A stretch of 64,000 nucleotides of DNA from CBDCFT01 sp965216365 (lineage in GTDB: Bacteria > Pseudomonadota > Gammaproteobacteria > Arenicellales > CBDCFT01). Positions 1 through 8,473 of the stretch are shown here, piece by piece; the first letter of the stretch is position 1, and each line of letters begins with the position of its first letter. The notes below the pieces were generated by a model. That model did no database searches and was not told where the DNA came from. It was given only the letters and a program-made list of their open reading frames with translations. The stretch is taken from the NCBI GenBank assembly GCA_965216365.1, contig CBDCFT010000003.1:186001-250000 (forward strand). The letters are read 5' to 3'. The position numbers and the translations under genes are program-made.

Positions 1-617
1 TGCAATTAGACGTTGTTAAATCAGATGGATTGCCTGGCAGCAATGTAGACGTGGCAGACGGCACGTTCGCTGCACCATTTAATGAAGGCTTGATTCATCA
101 GGTGGTAGTTGCCTATCAGGCGGGCGCGCGCTCCGGCACGCGCGCGCAAAAAAACCGTTCTGCCGCGCGTGGCGGCGGCACCAAGCCATTTCGTCAAAAG
201 GGCACGGGTCGCGCCCGTGCGGGTTCGATCAGAAGTCCGATCTGGCGCGGCGGCGGTAAAATATTCCCGGTGACGACCCAGGACTTTTCACAAAAAGTAA
301 ATCGTAAAATGTATCGCTCTGCGATGCGTTCAATCTTATCCGAATTAGTGCGCCAGGAACGCTTGACGGTAGTCGATGAGTTGACCGTGGAAGAGCCAAA
401 AACCAAAGCACTGGCGTCGAAACTGGATACGTTGAATGGCGCGAACGCGTTGCTTATTACCGAAGAGTTTGATTACAACGTCGCTTTGTCGGCGCGTAAT
501 CTGCCGGGTGTCGATGTGTGTGCGGCATCGGAGATCGACCCGGCGAGTTTGATAGCATACGAAAAAGTCATTTGTACGCTGGCCGCATTGAAAAAAATTG
601 AACAGGTGTTGTCATGA
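1..617 (+). CDS. rplD: 50S ribosomal protein L4 (5' end cut by one base)
   Basis: L4 binds 23S rRNA near the exit tunnel and, in enterobacteria, also represses the S10 operon. The reading frame is open from base 3 (QLDVVKSDG...), and bases 1-2 are the TG of the start codon, so only the A of ATG lies outside the window. The protein would be about 205 residues, close to the usual 201. The conserved basic loop with GTGRARAGSIRSP is present around residue 70. It ends TTG TCA TGA, which would give the classic ATGA overlap with rplW. A downstream ATT at base 30 also opens the frame but is not the natural start. Confidence 0.97.
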   Translation, partial: QLDVVKSDGLPGSNVDVADGTFAAPFNEGLIHQVVVAYQAGARSGTRAQKNRSAARGGGTKPFRQKGTGRARAGSIRSPIWRGGGKIFPVTTQDFSQKVNRKMYRSAMRSILSELVRQERLTVVDELTVEEPKTKALASKLDTLNGANALLITEEFDYNVALSARNLPGVDVCAASEIDPASLIAYEKVICTLAALKKIEQVLS

Positions 618-914
618 AGCAATGAAGAACGCCTTTGCCAGATTTTATTGGCGCCGCATTTGACGGAAAAGGGTACACGTCTGGCAGACAGCGATCGTCA
701 GGTCGTATTTTCCGTGTTGCCCGATGCCAATAAAAAAGAGATCAAGCAAGCGGTCGAGTTGCTGTTTAAGGTTGAAGTGGAATCGGTGCAGGTGGCTAAC
801 ATACGCGGAAAATTCAAGCGCTTCGGTAAATCCTTTGGTGCGCAAAAGAATTGGAAGAAGGCTTATGTCCAACTAAAGCCCGGACACGATATCGATTTTG
901 CAGGACTCGCTTAG
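614..914 (+). CDS. rplW: 50S ribosomal protein L23, frame broken by one extra base after the start
   Basis: L23 sits at the tunnel exit and docks trigger factor and SRP. The body (APHLTEKGTRL... to FAGLA) is a normal L23. Its N-terminus cannot be reached from an ATG in frame: the frame is open back to 618 and reads SNEERLCQILLAPH, but the ATG at 614 is one base out. Removing one A from ATGAAGC (614-620) gives MSNEERL, a typical L23 start, and restores an ATGA overlap with rplD. The corrected length is 99 residues, against 100 in E. coli. As sequenced, the only common start codon is the TTG at 648, which would cost 11 residues. A sequencing or assembly error is the likeliest cause because the gene is essential. 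Confidence 0.93.
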
Positions 915-961
915 TTGGTCAATAACATCAGAGAAGTATTAAGTAGACACGGCATAGTTAA

Positions 962-1786
962 ATGGCACTGGTAAAACTAAAACCGACCTCTCCGGCGCGA
1001 CGCGGTACCGTTCAGGTCGTGACGCCTGGATTGCATAAGGGTGAGCCTTACGCACCATTAGTAGAAACCAAAAACAGAATAGACGGGCGCAACAACGCCG
1101 GGCGTATTACCGTTCGTCATCGTGGCGGCGGGCACAAGCGCCGTTACAGAATTATCGATTTCAAACGCAATAAAGATGGTATTCCTGCGCGCATTGAACG
1201 CATCGAATACGATCCTAACCGCAGTTCACACATTGCTTTGGTGTTGTACGCCGACGGAGAGCGCCGCTACATCCCCGCGCCAAAATCATTGGTAGCGGGT
1301 GATCAGATTGTTTCCGGTAACAACGCACCCATTGCGCCGGGGAATTGTCTGCCATTGCGAAATATTCCAGTGGGTTCAACCGTGCATTGTGTCGAAATGA
1401 AACCCGGTAAGGGCGCGCAGATCGCACGTTCGGCGGGAACTTCCGTACAATTTCTCGGGCGTGAAGGCGACTATGCGCAAATGCGTTTGCGTTCCGGTGA
1501 AGTGCGGCGTATTCATCTGGATTGCCGTGCCACCCTGGGTGAAGTCGGCAATGCTGAAAATTCATTACGCAAACTGGGTAAAGCCGGCGCCAAGCGTTGG
1601 CGTGGTGTTCGCCCGACCGTGCGTGGTGTGGCCATGAACCCGGTTGATCATCCGCACGGTGGTGGTGAAGGCCGAACGTCAGGTGGGCGTGATCCGGTAT
1701 CGCCCTGGGGCGTTCCAACCAAGGGATATCGAACACGCAACAACAAACGCACATCACCTATGATTATTCGCAGGCGCAAGAAGTAA
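962..1786 (+). CDS. rplB: 50S ribosomal protein L2
   Basis: L2 is a primary 23S rRNA binder needed for subunit joining and peptidyl-transferase activity. The 274-residue length matches the family. The N-terminal OB-like domain with HRGGGHKRRYR and the C-terminal SH3-like domain are both present. The signature DHPHGGGEGR, holding the histidine implicated near the peptidyl-transferase centre, lies around residue 230. The tail is strongly basic. rpsS follows after 2 bases, so the two are co-translated. Confidence 0.98.
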   Translation: MALVKLKPTSPARRGTVQVVTPGLHKGEPYAPLVETKNRIDGRNNAGRITVRHRGGGHKRRYRIIDFKRNKDGIPARIERIEYDPNRSSHIALVLYADGERRYIPAPKSLVAGDQIVSGNNAPIAPGNCLPLRNIPVGSTVHCVEMKPGKGAQIARSAGTSVQFLGREGDYAQMRLRSGEVRRIHLDCRATLGEVGNAENSLRKLGKAGAKRWRGVRPTVRGVAMNPVDHPHGGGEGRTSGGRDPVSPWGVPTKGYRTRNNKRTSPMIIRRRKK

Positions 1787-1788
1787 CT

Positions 1789-2061
1789 ATGCCACGTTCA
1801 GTTAAAAAGGGGCCATTTGTCGATTATCACTTGTGGGCCAAAGTCGAAAAAGCACGCGCAGAAAACTCGCGACGTCCGATCAAAACCTGGTCACGCCGCT
1901 CCATGGTGATGCCGGAATTCGTAGGACTAACCATTGCAGTGCACAACGGTCGTCACCATATACCTGTTCTGGTGACGGAAAACATGGTCGGTCATAAACT
2001 TGGCGAATTTGCGCCCACCCGCACGTTTAAGGGGCATATCGCGGATCGCAAGGTGAAGTAG
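1789..2061 (+). CDS. rpsS: 30S ribosomal protein S19
   Basis: S19 is a head protein of the 30S subunit next to S13 and the A-site tRNA. All 90 residues align by eye with the family: MPRSVKKGPFVD at the start, the core around the HNGRHHIPV motif, and the closing GEFAPTRTFKGH. It starts 2 bases after rplB stops, inside the S10-type operon. Confidence 0.98.
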   Translation: MPRSVKKGPFVDYHLWAKVEKARAENSRRPIKTWSRRSMVMPEFVGLTIAVHNGRHHIPVLVTENMVGHKLGEFAPTRTFKGHIADRKVK

Positions 2062-2079
2062 GAAACGATTTTTATTACG

Positions 2080-2424
2080 ATGCAAGTCAGAGCCGTTACA
2101 AAATACGTCAGATTATCGCCGCAAAAGTGTCGTTTGGTGGTTGATCAAATTCGATCAAAGCCGGTTGACCGTGCGCTGGAAATATTGCAGTTCAGTACAA
2201 AAAAAGCAGCGCATCCAGTCAAAAAGACATTGGAATCCGCCATTGCTAATGCAGAACACAATGAAGGTTCTGACATCGATGAACTGAAAGTCAAAGCGGT
2301 CATGGTAGACGAGGGGCCAACGTTGAAACGATGGCGTCCACGGGCAAAAGGCCGTGCCACACCGATTATGAAACGCACGTGTCATATCACCGTTGTGGTA
2401 GAAGACGATGAACGTGACGACTAG
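2080..2424 (+). CDS. rplV: 50S ribosomal protein L22
   Basis: L22 lines the exit tunnel with its long beta hairpin. The start MQVRAVTKYVRLSPQK and the hairpin residues RWRPRAKGRATPI near position 85-97 are recognisable; this is where macrolide-resistance changes map in other species. The length is 114 residues with a short acidic tail (EDDERDD). The 78-base gap to rpsC shows no hairpin terminator. Confidence 0.97.
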   Translation: MQVRAVTKYVRLSPQKCRLVVDQIRSKPVDRALEILQFSTKKAAHPVKKTLESAIANAEHNEGSDIDELKVKAVMVDEGPTLKRWRPRAKGRATPIMKRTCHITVVVEDDERDD

Positions 2425-2502
2425 AACATTACGGGCGGCGAGTAGAGAACCCGAAACCGTAACCACTAAAGCGTTAGTAGAAACTAAAGAATAGTAGAAA
2501 TA

Positions 2503-3186
2503 ATGGGTCAAAAAGTACAACCAACCGGGATTCGTCTCGGTATCGTAAAAGACTGGAGTGCTAAGTGGTACGCCTCCAAGGCTGACTATGCCGATAATCT
2601 GACCAATGATCTCAAGGTGCGTGATTATCTGAAAAAACGTCTGACCAATGCCGCGGTGAGCAAGATTTCGATTGAACGGCCCGCGCAGAATATGAATGTC
2701 ACGATACACACCGCACGGCCTGGTATTGTCATTGGCAAGAAGGGCGAAGACATCGAGCGGTTGCGTCGCGAATTAACCAAAATTAACGGAGCACCGGTGC
2801 AGGTTGCGGTAGAAGAGATTCGAAAACCCGAATTGGATGCGACCTTAGTGGCGGAAAACATTTGCCAACAACTGGAAAAACGCATCATGTTTCGTCGCGC
2901 GATGAAGCGTGCGGTGCAAAACTCCATGCGTTTGGGCGCCAAAGGCGTCAAGGTGATGGTCGGTGGTCGTCTGAACGGCGCTGAAATCGCGCGCTCGGAA
3001 TGGTACCGCGAGGGTCGTGTGCCACTGCATACCTTACGTGCCGATATCGATTACGGTATGGCGGAGGCGCATACAACTTATGGCGTTATCGGCGTAAAGG
3101 TCTGGATTTTCAAGGGCGAAGTATTTGACGATGAAGAAATCGCAGAAGCACCAGCGGCTGATGCAAAGAGTGCTGCTGCGGCTTGA
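2503..3186 (+). CDS. rpsC: 30S ribosomal protein S3
   Basis: S3 forms part of the mRNA entry gate and helicase of the 30S subunit. The 227-residue protein starts MGQKVQPTGIRLG. It carries the KH type-2 motif VIGKKGEDIERLR near residue 75 and the C-terminal domain motif ARSEWYREGRVPLHTLRADIDYG. The tail after about residue 210 is acidic then alanine-rich, as in many proteobacterial S3 proteins. Confidence 0.98.
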   Translation: MGQKVQPTGIRLGIVKDWSAKWYASKADYADNLTNDLKVRDYLKKRLTNAAVSKISIERPAQNMNVTIHTARPGIVIGKKGEDIERLRRELTKINGAPVQVAVEEIRKPELDATLVAENICQQLEKRIMFRRAMKRAVQNSMRLGAKGVKVMVGGRLNGAEIARSEWYREGRVPLHTLRADIDYGMAEAHTTYGVIGVKVWIFKGEVFDDEEIAEAPAADAKSAAAA

Positions 3187-3255
3187 GCGACTACAGGATT
3201 CGGAAAAAGGATCGAGAATTAGAACTTTAAGATATAGAATTTTAGATTTACAAAC

Positions 3256-3669
3256 ATGCTGCAACCTAAGAGAACCAAGTTCCGCAAACAACAAAAGGGA
3301 CGCAATCGTGGCAACGCCGGTCGTGGCAATAAAGTCAGCTTTGGCGAGTACGGTTTAAAGGCGACCGGGCGTGGTCGTATGACCGCGCGTCAGATCGAAG
3401 CAGCACGGCGAGCGATTAATCGTTACATCAAACGTGGTGGACGGGTCTGGATTCGGGTATTCCCGGACAAGCCGGTTTCGAAAAAGCCGCTTGAAGTACG
3501 TATGGGTAAAGGAAAGGGTAATCCGGAATTTTGGGTTGCGCAGATCAAACCGGGACGGGTGATTTACGAGTTGGAAGGTGTGTCCGAGGAATTGGCGCGT
3601 GAAGCCTTTCGTTTGGCGGCAGCTAAATTGTCCGTATCGACGACATTTGTAAAACGACAGGTGATTTGA
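3256..3669 (+). CDS. rplP: 50S ribosomal protein L16
   Basis: L16 helps place A-site tRNA in the large subunit. It has 137 residues. The start MLQPKRTKFRKQQKGRNRG and the core GRMTARQIEAARRAINRYIKRGG are standard, and the loop VRMGKGKGNPEFW near residue 75-87 contains the arginine that is hydroxylated by YcfD in E. coli. Its stop overlaps the rpmC start (ATGA). Confidence 0.98.
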   Translation: MLQPKRTKFRKQQKGRNRGNAGRGNKVSFGEYGLKATGRGRMTARQIEAARRAINRYIKRGGRVWIRVFPDKPVSKKPLEVRMGKGKGNPEFWVAQIKPGRVIYELEGVSEELAREAFRLAAAKLSVSTTFVKRQVI

Positions 3670-3872
3670 TGAAGGGCAGGTTGGCATCGGAGTTTCGCGC
3701 TATGTCCAGCGAAGAACTGAATAAGGAATTAATTGAATTACGCCGCGAACAATTCAATTTGCGTATGCAACGCAGCACCGGACAGTTAGCAAACCCGGCG
3801 CGGTTTAATGCGTTGCGTAAAGACATTGCGAAGATCAAGACCGTGCTGACCGAAAAAGCAGCAACCAGCTAA
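3669..3872 (+). CDS. rpmC: 50S ribosomal protein L29
   Basis: L29 is a small two-helix protein at the tunnel exit beside L23. I chose the ATG at 3669, which overlaps the rplP stop as TGATGA; a TTG three bases earlier only adds one methionine. The 67-residue product contains the family core ELNKELIELRREQFNLRMQ followed by the second helix. It is slightly longer than the E. coli protein (63). Confidence 0.95.
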   Translation: MKGRLASEFRAMSSEELNKELIELRREQFNLRMQRSTGQLANPARFNALRKDIAKIKTVLTEKAATS

Positions 3873-3919
3873 ACAATAGATGCACGAGCAGACAACGACC
3901 GGATAGAAATCAATAGTTA

Positions 3920-4204
3920 ATGAATACTGAAGCTGACACAAGTTCGAGCAACGAAAGTTCCCGCCATCGTGGGTTGCCGGGTACGGTGATTTCGAACAAA
4001 GCGGATAAATCCATCACGGTGCTGGTAGAACGCCGTGTACGTCATCCGTTGTATAAAAAATTCATACAACGCTCGACCAAGTTGCATGCCCATGATGAAA
4101 ATAATGAGTGCAATCAGGGTGACAAGGTTCTAATTGAAGAATGCCGCCCGATATCCAAGAGCAAGAGCTGGCGTTTGGTTGAAGTAGTAGAGCGAGCGGA
4201 ATAG
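3920..4204 (+). CDS. rpsQ: 30S ribosomal protein S17 with N-terminal extension
   Basis: S17 is an early-assembly 16S rRNA binder with an OB fold. The core (GTVISNKADKSITVLVERRVRHPLYKK, then CRPISKSKSWRLVEV) is typical. The 94-residue protein has about 15 extra residues at the N-terminus, rich in Ser, Asn and Asp. No internal ATG would give a standard start, so the extension appears real. It is followed 12 bases later by rplN, where the spc operon begins in E. coli; no promoter-sized gap exists here. Confidence 0.97.
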   Translation: MNTEADTSSSNESSRHRGLPGTVISNKADKSITVLVERRVRHPLYKKFIQRSTKLHAHDENNECNQGDKVLIEECRPISKSKSWRLVEVVERAE

Positions 4205-4216
4205 GCAGGCGTAACG

Positions 4217-4585
4217 ATGATTCAGATGCAGAGTAACCTGAGCGTGGCCGACAACAGCGGGGCCAAGAGCGTGCAATGCATAAAAGTGTTGGGAGGCTCC
4301 AAGCGCCGTTATGCGGGTATTGGCGACATTATTCGCATCAGTATTAAAGAGGCGATACCGAATAGCCGGGTGAAAAAAGGCGATGTGTACAACGCGGTGG
4401 TCGTACGCACTAAAAAAGGCGTGCGACGCCCCGACGGGTCTTTGATTCGTTTCGATAGCAACGCGGCAGTATTGTTGAATCCGCAGTTGCAACCCATCGG
4501 CACGCGTATTTTCGGACCGGTGACGCGTGAATTACGCACCGAGCGTTTTATGCGCATTATCTCGTTGGCGCCGGAGGTGTTGTAG
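4217..4585 (+). CDS. rplN: 50S ribosomal protein L14
   Basis: L14 lies at the subunit interface and is the binding site of the silencing factor RsfS. The 122-residue product has the invariant start MIQMQSNLSVADNSGAK and the conserved GVRRPDGSLIRFDSNAAVL and FGPVTRELR segments. The gap to rplX is 3 bases. Confidence 0.98.
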   Translation: MIQMQSNLSVADNSGAKSVQCIKVLGGSKRRYAGIGDIIRISIKEAIPNSRVKKGDVYNAVVVRTKKGVRRPDGSLIRFDSNAAVLLNPQLQPIGTRIFGPVTRELRTERFMRIISLAPEVL

Positions 4586-4588
4586 ACC

Positions 4589-4906
4589 ATGCGTAAACTG
4601 CGAACAAATGATGAAGTTATTGTGTTGGCCGGGCGTGATCGTGGTAAGCGTGGAAAAATTTTGTCGGTGTTGGATGAAAATCGCCTGGTGGTAGACGATG
4701 TGAATCTGGTCAAGAAGCACACCAAGCCAAACCCGAATAAGGGCGAGACCGGCGGCATCGTTGAAAAGGAAGCACCGATTCATATTTCCAATGTGGCGAT
4801 TTATAACCCGGCGACGGATAAAGCCGACCGCGTCGGTATCAAGGTTTTGGAAGACGGCAAGAAAGTGCGTTATTTCAAATCCAACAACGAAGTAATTGAT
4901 ATATAA
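4589..4906 (+). CDS. rplX: 50S ribosomal protein L24
   Basis: L24 is an assembly initiator of the large subunit. The 105-residue protein shows the KOW motif near the start (DEVIVLAGRDRGKRGKI), then the VKKHTKPNPNKGETGGIVEKEAPIH segment in two conserved halves. It is tightly linked to rplN upstream and rplE downstream (24-base gap). Confidence 0.98.
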   Translation: MRKLRTNDEVIVLAGRDRGKRGKILSVLDENRLVVDDVNLVKKHTKPNPNKGETGGIVEKEAPIHISNVAIYNPATDKADRVGIKVLEDGKKVRYFKSNNEVIDI

Positions 4907-4930
4907 AAGTACGACGATAGAAAACGACTT

Positions 4931-5470
4931 ATGTCACGTTTAGAAGAACATTATAAAACCAGCGTCGCTCCAAATCTTAAGGAGCAGTTTGGCTATGCAA
5001 ACGTCATGCAGATTCCGCGGTTGACCAAGATCACACTGAATATGGGTTTGGGCGAAGCACTGACCAATAAGAATGTATTGGCGACGGCAACGGACGAACT
5101 GGCGAGTATAACGGGCCAAAAAGCCGTTGTGTCCAATGCGCGCAAATCGGTCGCGAACTTCAAGGTGCGAGAAGGCTGGCCTGTCGGGTGTAAAGTGACA
5201 TTACGCCGTGAGCGCATGTACGAGTTCTTTGATCGATTGATCTCGGTCGCGATTCCACGTATTCGTGATTTTCGCGGATTGTCGCCCAGGTCTTTCGATG
5301 GGCGTGGCAATTATTCGTTTGGTTTGCGCGAGCAAATCGTATTTCCGGAAATCGATTACGATAACCTGGATGCCGTGCGTGGCATGGACGTTACCATTAC
5401 AACCACGGCGCGTAACGATAAAGAGGCGGAAGCATTGTTAAGGGAATTCAACTTTCCGTTGCGCAGTTAG
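4931..5470 (+). CDS. rplE: 50S ribosomal protein L5
   Basis: L5 binds 5S rRNA in the central protuberance. At 179 residues it matches E. coli L5 in length. It shows IPRLTKITLNMGLGEA near residue 28, the loop motif RERMYEFFDRLI, and FRGLSPRSFDGRGNYSFG. It sits in the usual spc order between rplX and rpsN. Confidence 0.98.
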   Translation: MSRLEEHYKTSVAPNLKEQFGYANVMQIPRLTKITLNMGLGEALTNKNVLATATDELASITGQKAVVSNARKSVANFKVREGWPVGCKVTLRRERMYEFFDRLISVAIPRIRDFRGLSPRSFDGRGNYSFGLREQIVFPEIDYDNLDAVRGMDVTITTTARNDKEAEALLREFNFPLRS

Positions 5471-5514
5471 ACAGAACTCATTATTAGGATTAACAGCAGA
5501 AAGAATCGGTTGGT

Positions 5515-5820
5515 ATGGCGAAAAAATCAATGATTGCCCGTGAAGTAAAGCGGCGCGCACAAATCGACAAGCACGGTGCACGACGCATCGAGTTAAAGAA
5601 GCGGATTATCGATGCTTCATCCAGCGATGACGAGCGTTGGGATGCGATGATGGCCTTGCAGAAATTACCGCGGGATTCCAGTCGTTGCCGTGTGCGTAAT
5701 CGTTGTAAATTGACCGGCAGGCCACGTGGCTTTTATCGAAAATTTGGCTTGTCGCGCAATAAGTTGCGTGAAGTCATCATGCGAGGCGATGCGCCGGGCG
5801 TTGTAAAAGCCAGTTGGTAG
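5515..5820 (+). CDS. rpsN: 30S ribosomal protein S14, zinc-independent long form
   Basis: S14 is a 30S head protein. This is the 101-residue form without paired CxxC zinc ligands; the single cysteines in SSRCRVRNRCKLTGRPRG are not zinc pairs. The conserved end GRPRGFYRKFGLSRNKLRE...GVVKASW is intact. No second, zinc-type copy is visible in the window. Confidence 0.98.
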   Translation: MAKKSMIAREVKRRAQIDKHGARRIELKKRIIDASSSDDERWDAMMALQKLPRDSSRCRVRNRCKLTGRPRGFYRKFGLSRNKLREVIMRGDAPGVVKASW

Positions 5821-5861
5821 TCCACAAACGAGCAAGCGAGTAGAGAACAGGTTTTCAATTT

Positions 5862-6257
5862 ATGAGTATGTCCGATCCCATTGCCGATATGTTAACGCGC
5901 CTGCGCAATGGCTTGTTGGCGGAAAAAGTGACAGTCACTATGCCTTCTTCGCGTGTCAAGACGTCAATCGCAAAAGTACTGAAAGAAGAAGGATATATTT
6001 CGGATTTCAGAACCGAGGCCGGGACACCGTTTGTCAATCTTGAAATCGAATTGAAATATCATGAAGGACGCCCGGTGATCGAAGAGTTACAACGCATCAG
6101 CAAACCGGGTCGACGAGTCTATGTTGCCAAAGACGAGTTGCCATCGATTCGCGGTGGTTTGGGTGTTGCCATTATTTCGACATCTAAAGGCATCATGTCC
6201 GAAAAGGCCGCGCGCGCTGCGGGTGCCGGCGGTGAAGTATTGTGTTCGGTTTACTAG
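5862..6257 (+). CDS. rpsH: 30S ribosomal protein S8
   Basis: S8 binds the central domain of 16S rRNA and, in E. coli, represses the spc operon. The start MSMSDPIADMLTRLRNG and the C-terminal signature STSKGIMSEKAARAAGAGGEVLC are standard. The length is 131 residues. The start at the ATG preceding MSD is the one used by the family. Confidence 0.98.
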   Translation: MSMSDPIADMLTRLRNGLLAEKVTVTMPSSRVKTSIAKVLKEEGYISDFRTEAGTPFVNLEIELKYHEGRPVIEELQRISKPGRRVYVAKDELPSIRGGLGVAIISTSKGIMSEKAARAAGAGGEVLCSVY

Positions 6258-6322
6258 TGGTCCACGGGTAGATCGGTATCAGGTATTCAGTTATTAATTA
6301 TTAAGCAGGGTTAACTAAGACA

Positions 6323-6850
6323 ATGTCGCGGGTAGCAAAAAATCCAGTTAGCGTTCCCAGCGGGGTGAGCATTAACCTTGCGGATCAGCGTGTGTCTGCC
6401 AAAGGTCCTAAAGGTGAGCTGGCGCTCGATCTGCACCCGGCCGTATCCGTCGTTCAAGACGGTGACACGTTGAGTGTCAAATCAGAGGGCGAAGACAACT
6501 GGGCCGTTGCGGGAACCATGCGCGCGTTGTTGAACAATCTTGTGGTTGGCGTGTCTACAGGTTTTGAAAAGCGTCTCAATATTGTCGGCGTGGGTTATCG
6601 CGCCCAGGCGCAGGGTAAAAAAGTCAATCTGAGCCTCGGGTTCTCGCACCCGGTTGTGTACGATGTGCCCGATGGGATAACGATTGAAACGCCCACCCAG
6701 ACGGAGATCGTGGTGAGTGGCGCGGACAAGCAATTGGTCGGCAGCACGGCGGCGGAAATTCGCCAGTACCGCCCGCCCGAGCCGTACAAAGGTAAAGGTG
6801 TTCGTTATGCCGATGAGTACGTGGTGCGCAAGCAGGCCAAGAAGAAGTAG
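6323..6850 (+). CDS. rplF: 50S ribosomal protein L6
   Basis: L6 lies near the factor-binding site and the sarcin-ricin loop. The 175-residue protein shows both halves of its duplicated fold, ending in the family signature RPPEPYKGKGVRYADE. The start MSRVAKNPVSVPSGVSI is standard. A 65-base gap precedes it, without a visible terminator. Confidence 0.98.
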   Translation: MSRVAKNPVSVPSGVSINLADQRVSAKGPKGELALDLHPAVSVVQDGDTLSVKSEGEDNWAVAGTMRALLNNLVVGVSTGFEKRLNIVGVGYRAQAQGKKVNLSLGFSHPVVYDVPDGITIETPTQTEIVVSGADKQLVGSTAAEIRQYRPPEPYKGKGVRYADEYVVRKQAKKK

Positions 6851-6880
6851 TGTTTAACAGAACGAACTTAAGATACAGAC

Positions 6881-7237
6881 ATGAGTGCAAAAAAGACGAC
6901 CCGGCTGCGACGAGCGCGTAAAGCGCGTTGCAAGATTCGACGCCAGGAAGCTAACCGTTTGTGCGTGTTTCGCACACCGCGCCATATTTATGCGCAGGTC
7001 ATTAACAGTGAATGCAGTGAAGTTCTGGCCAGCGCATCGACTGTTGAAAAAGAGGTGCGCACGCAGTTGCAAAACGGTGGAAATATAGATGCAGCCAAGA
7101 TGGTAGGGGCGCGTATTGCCGAAAAAGCGAAAGCCGCCGGTGTTGAAAAGGTTGCGTTCGATCGATCCGGATTTAAATACCATGGCCGGGTTAAAGCATT
7201 TGCGGACGCGGCGCGTGAAGGCGGTTTGCGCTTCTGA
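6881..7237 (+). CDS. rplR: 50S ribosomal protein L18
   Basis: L18 binds 5S rRNA together with L5. The 118-residue product has a basic N-terminal tail (KKTTRLRRARKARCKIRRQ), the core VFRTPRHIYAQVI, and the closing FDRSGFKYHGRVKAFADAAREGGL. The length matches E. coli L18 (117). Confidence 0.98.
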   Translation: MSAKKTTRLRRARKARCKIRRQEANRLCVFRTPRHIYAQVINSECSEVLASASTVEKEVRTQLQNGGNIDAAKMVGARIAEKAKAAGVEKVAFDRSGFKYHGRVKAFADAAREGGLRF

Positions 7238-7285
7238 TCGGTGCCTACCGGGTAACTTCAAAACAGAAATCGAATAGATATTTAT

Positions 7286-7801
7286 ATGGCAATACAAACC
7301 GAAACAATTAGTGACCAGCGTGGTGAATCGCTGCAGGAGCAGTTGGTGAATGTGCGTCGTGTCGCCAAAGTCGTAAAAGGTGGCCGAATTTTCGGTTTTT
7401 CCGCCTTGACCGTGGTCGGCGACGGCAATGGCCGTGTCGGAATGGGCCGCGGTAAAGCGCGTGAAGTGCCGGTCGCGGTGCAAAAAGCGATGGAAGATGC
7501 GCGTCGTAACATGTTTAAAATCGAATTGGTTGATGGCACGTTGCACCACGCGGTAATCGGTCGTCACGGCGCTGCCCAAGTGGTGATGCGGCCGGCTTCC
7601 GAAGGTACCGGTGTGATCGCCGGCGGTACCATGCGTGCGGTTTTTGACGTAGCGGGTGTACGCAATGTGTTGGCCAAAGTGATTGGTACAACCAATCCGG
7701 TGAATGTGACACGCGCCACCATCGCCGGTTTACGCGCGATATACAGCCCGGAACGGGTCGCGGCCAAGCGTGGCAAAACAGTTGAAGAGATAACGGGATA
7801 A
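7286..7801 (+). CDS. rpsE: 30S ribosomal protein S5
   Basis: S5 lines the mRNA entry channel and affects decoding accuracy. The 171-residue protein has the dsRNA-binding-like N-terminal half with VVKGGRIFGFSALTVVGDGNGRVG and the C-terminal half with ASEGTGVIAGGTMRAVFDVAGV. Both signatures are complete. Confidence 0.98.
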   Translation: MAIQTETISDQRGESLQEQLVNVRRVAKVVKGGRIFGFSALTVVGDGNGRVGMGRGKAREVPVAVQKAMEDARRNMFKIELVDGTLHHAVIGRHGAAQVVMRPASEGTGVIAGGTMRAVFDVAGVRNVLAKVIGTTNPVNVTRATIAGLRAIYSPERVAAKRGKTVEEITG

Positions 7802-7823
7802 GCTAGTCGCTTTAGAGGACATT

Positions 7824-8018
7824 ATGGCCGATATACAGAACAAATTGCGAGTGACGCTGGTGCGAAGCACTATCGGTCGTGGCAGGAAACATCAAGCCTG
7901 TGTGCGTGGCTTGGGTCTGCGCCGCCTGCATCACACGGTGGAGGTGGAAGATACACCCGCCGTGCGTGGCATGGTAAACACGGTGTCGTATTTGCTTAAA
8001 TGTGAGGAAGTCCAATAA
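7824..8018 (+). CDS. rpmD: 50S ribosomal protein L30
   Basis: L30 is a small large-subunit protein. Its 64 residues include the signature TLVRSTIGRGRKHQACVRGLGL and the VEVEDTPAVRGM segment. The stop TAA shares a base with the rplO ATG (TAATG), so translation is coupled. Confidence 0.96.
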   Translation: MADIQNKLRVTLVRSTIGRGRKHQACVRGLGLRRLHHTVEVEDTPAVRGMVNTVSYLLKCEEVQ

Positions 8019-8455
8019 TGCGTCTGAATACGATTAAACCGGCACAGGGTTCGAAGTGCGAACGCAAACGCGTCGGCCGTGGTATGGGTTCCGGTGTTGG
8101 CAAGACTGCGGGGCGTGGCCATAAAGGGCAAAGATCCCGCTCCGGCGGGTATCACAAGGTAGGTTTTGAAGGCGGCCAGATGCCGTTGCAACGCCGATTG
8201 CCGAAGCGCGGCTTTCGCTCCCGTATACAGCGAGATTGTGCACAGATTCGTTTACATGAATTGGAAAAAATCAGCAGTGCGGGCGTGATTGACTTGTCGG
8301 CATTGAAGCAGGCGGGACTCGCCAATAGCCTGGTTAAACGAGCAAAAGTATTTTTGTCGGGTGAAATTAAAAGCGCCGTAACCTTAAAAGGTATCGGCGT
8401 CACTCGTGGTGCGCGCAGCGCAATTGAAGCAGCGGGCGGTACGATCGAGGACTAA
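8018..8455 (+). CDS. rplO: 50S ribosomal protein L15
   Basis: L15 is an assembly protein of the large subunit. The 145-residue product has the glycine- and arginine-rich N-terminus (GRGMGSGVGKTAGRGHKGQ), the GGYHKVGFEGGQMPLQRRLPKRGF segment and the C-terminal globular domain. Its start overlaps the rpmD stop. secY follows after 18 bases. Confidence 0.98.
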   Translation: MRLNTIKPAQGSKCERKRVGRGMGSGVGKTAGRGHKGQRSRSGGYHKVGFEGGQMPLQRRLPKRGFRSRIQRDCAQIRLHELEKISSAGVIDLSALKQAGLANSLVKRAKVFLSGEIKSAVTLKGIGVTRGARSAIEAAGGTIED

Positions 8456-8473
8456 TGTTTCAGGATGTAATCA

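Noticed and set aside
6854..7579. Open frame of 241 codons on the minus strand across rplR and rpsE
   Set aside because: It is antisense to two certain ribosomal genes and shows no family resemblance; long shadow frames are common in this base composition.
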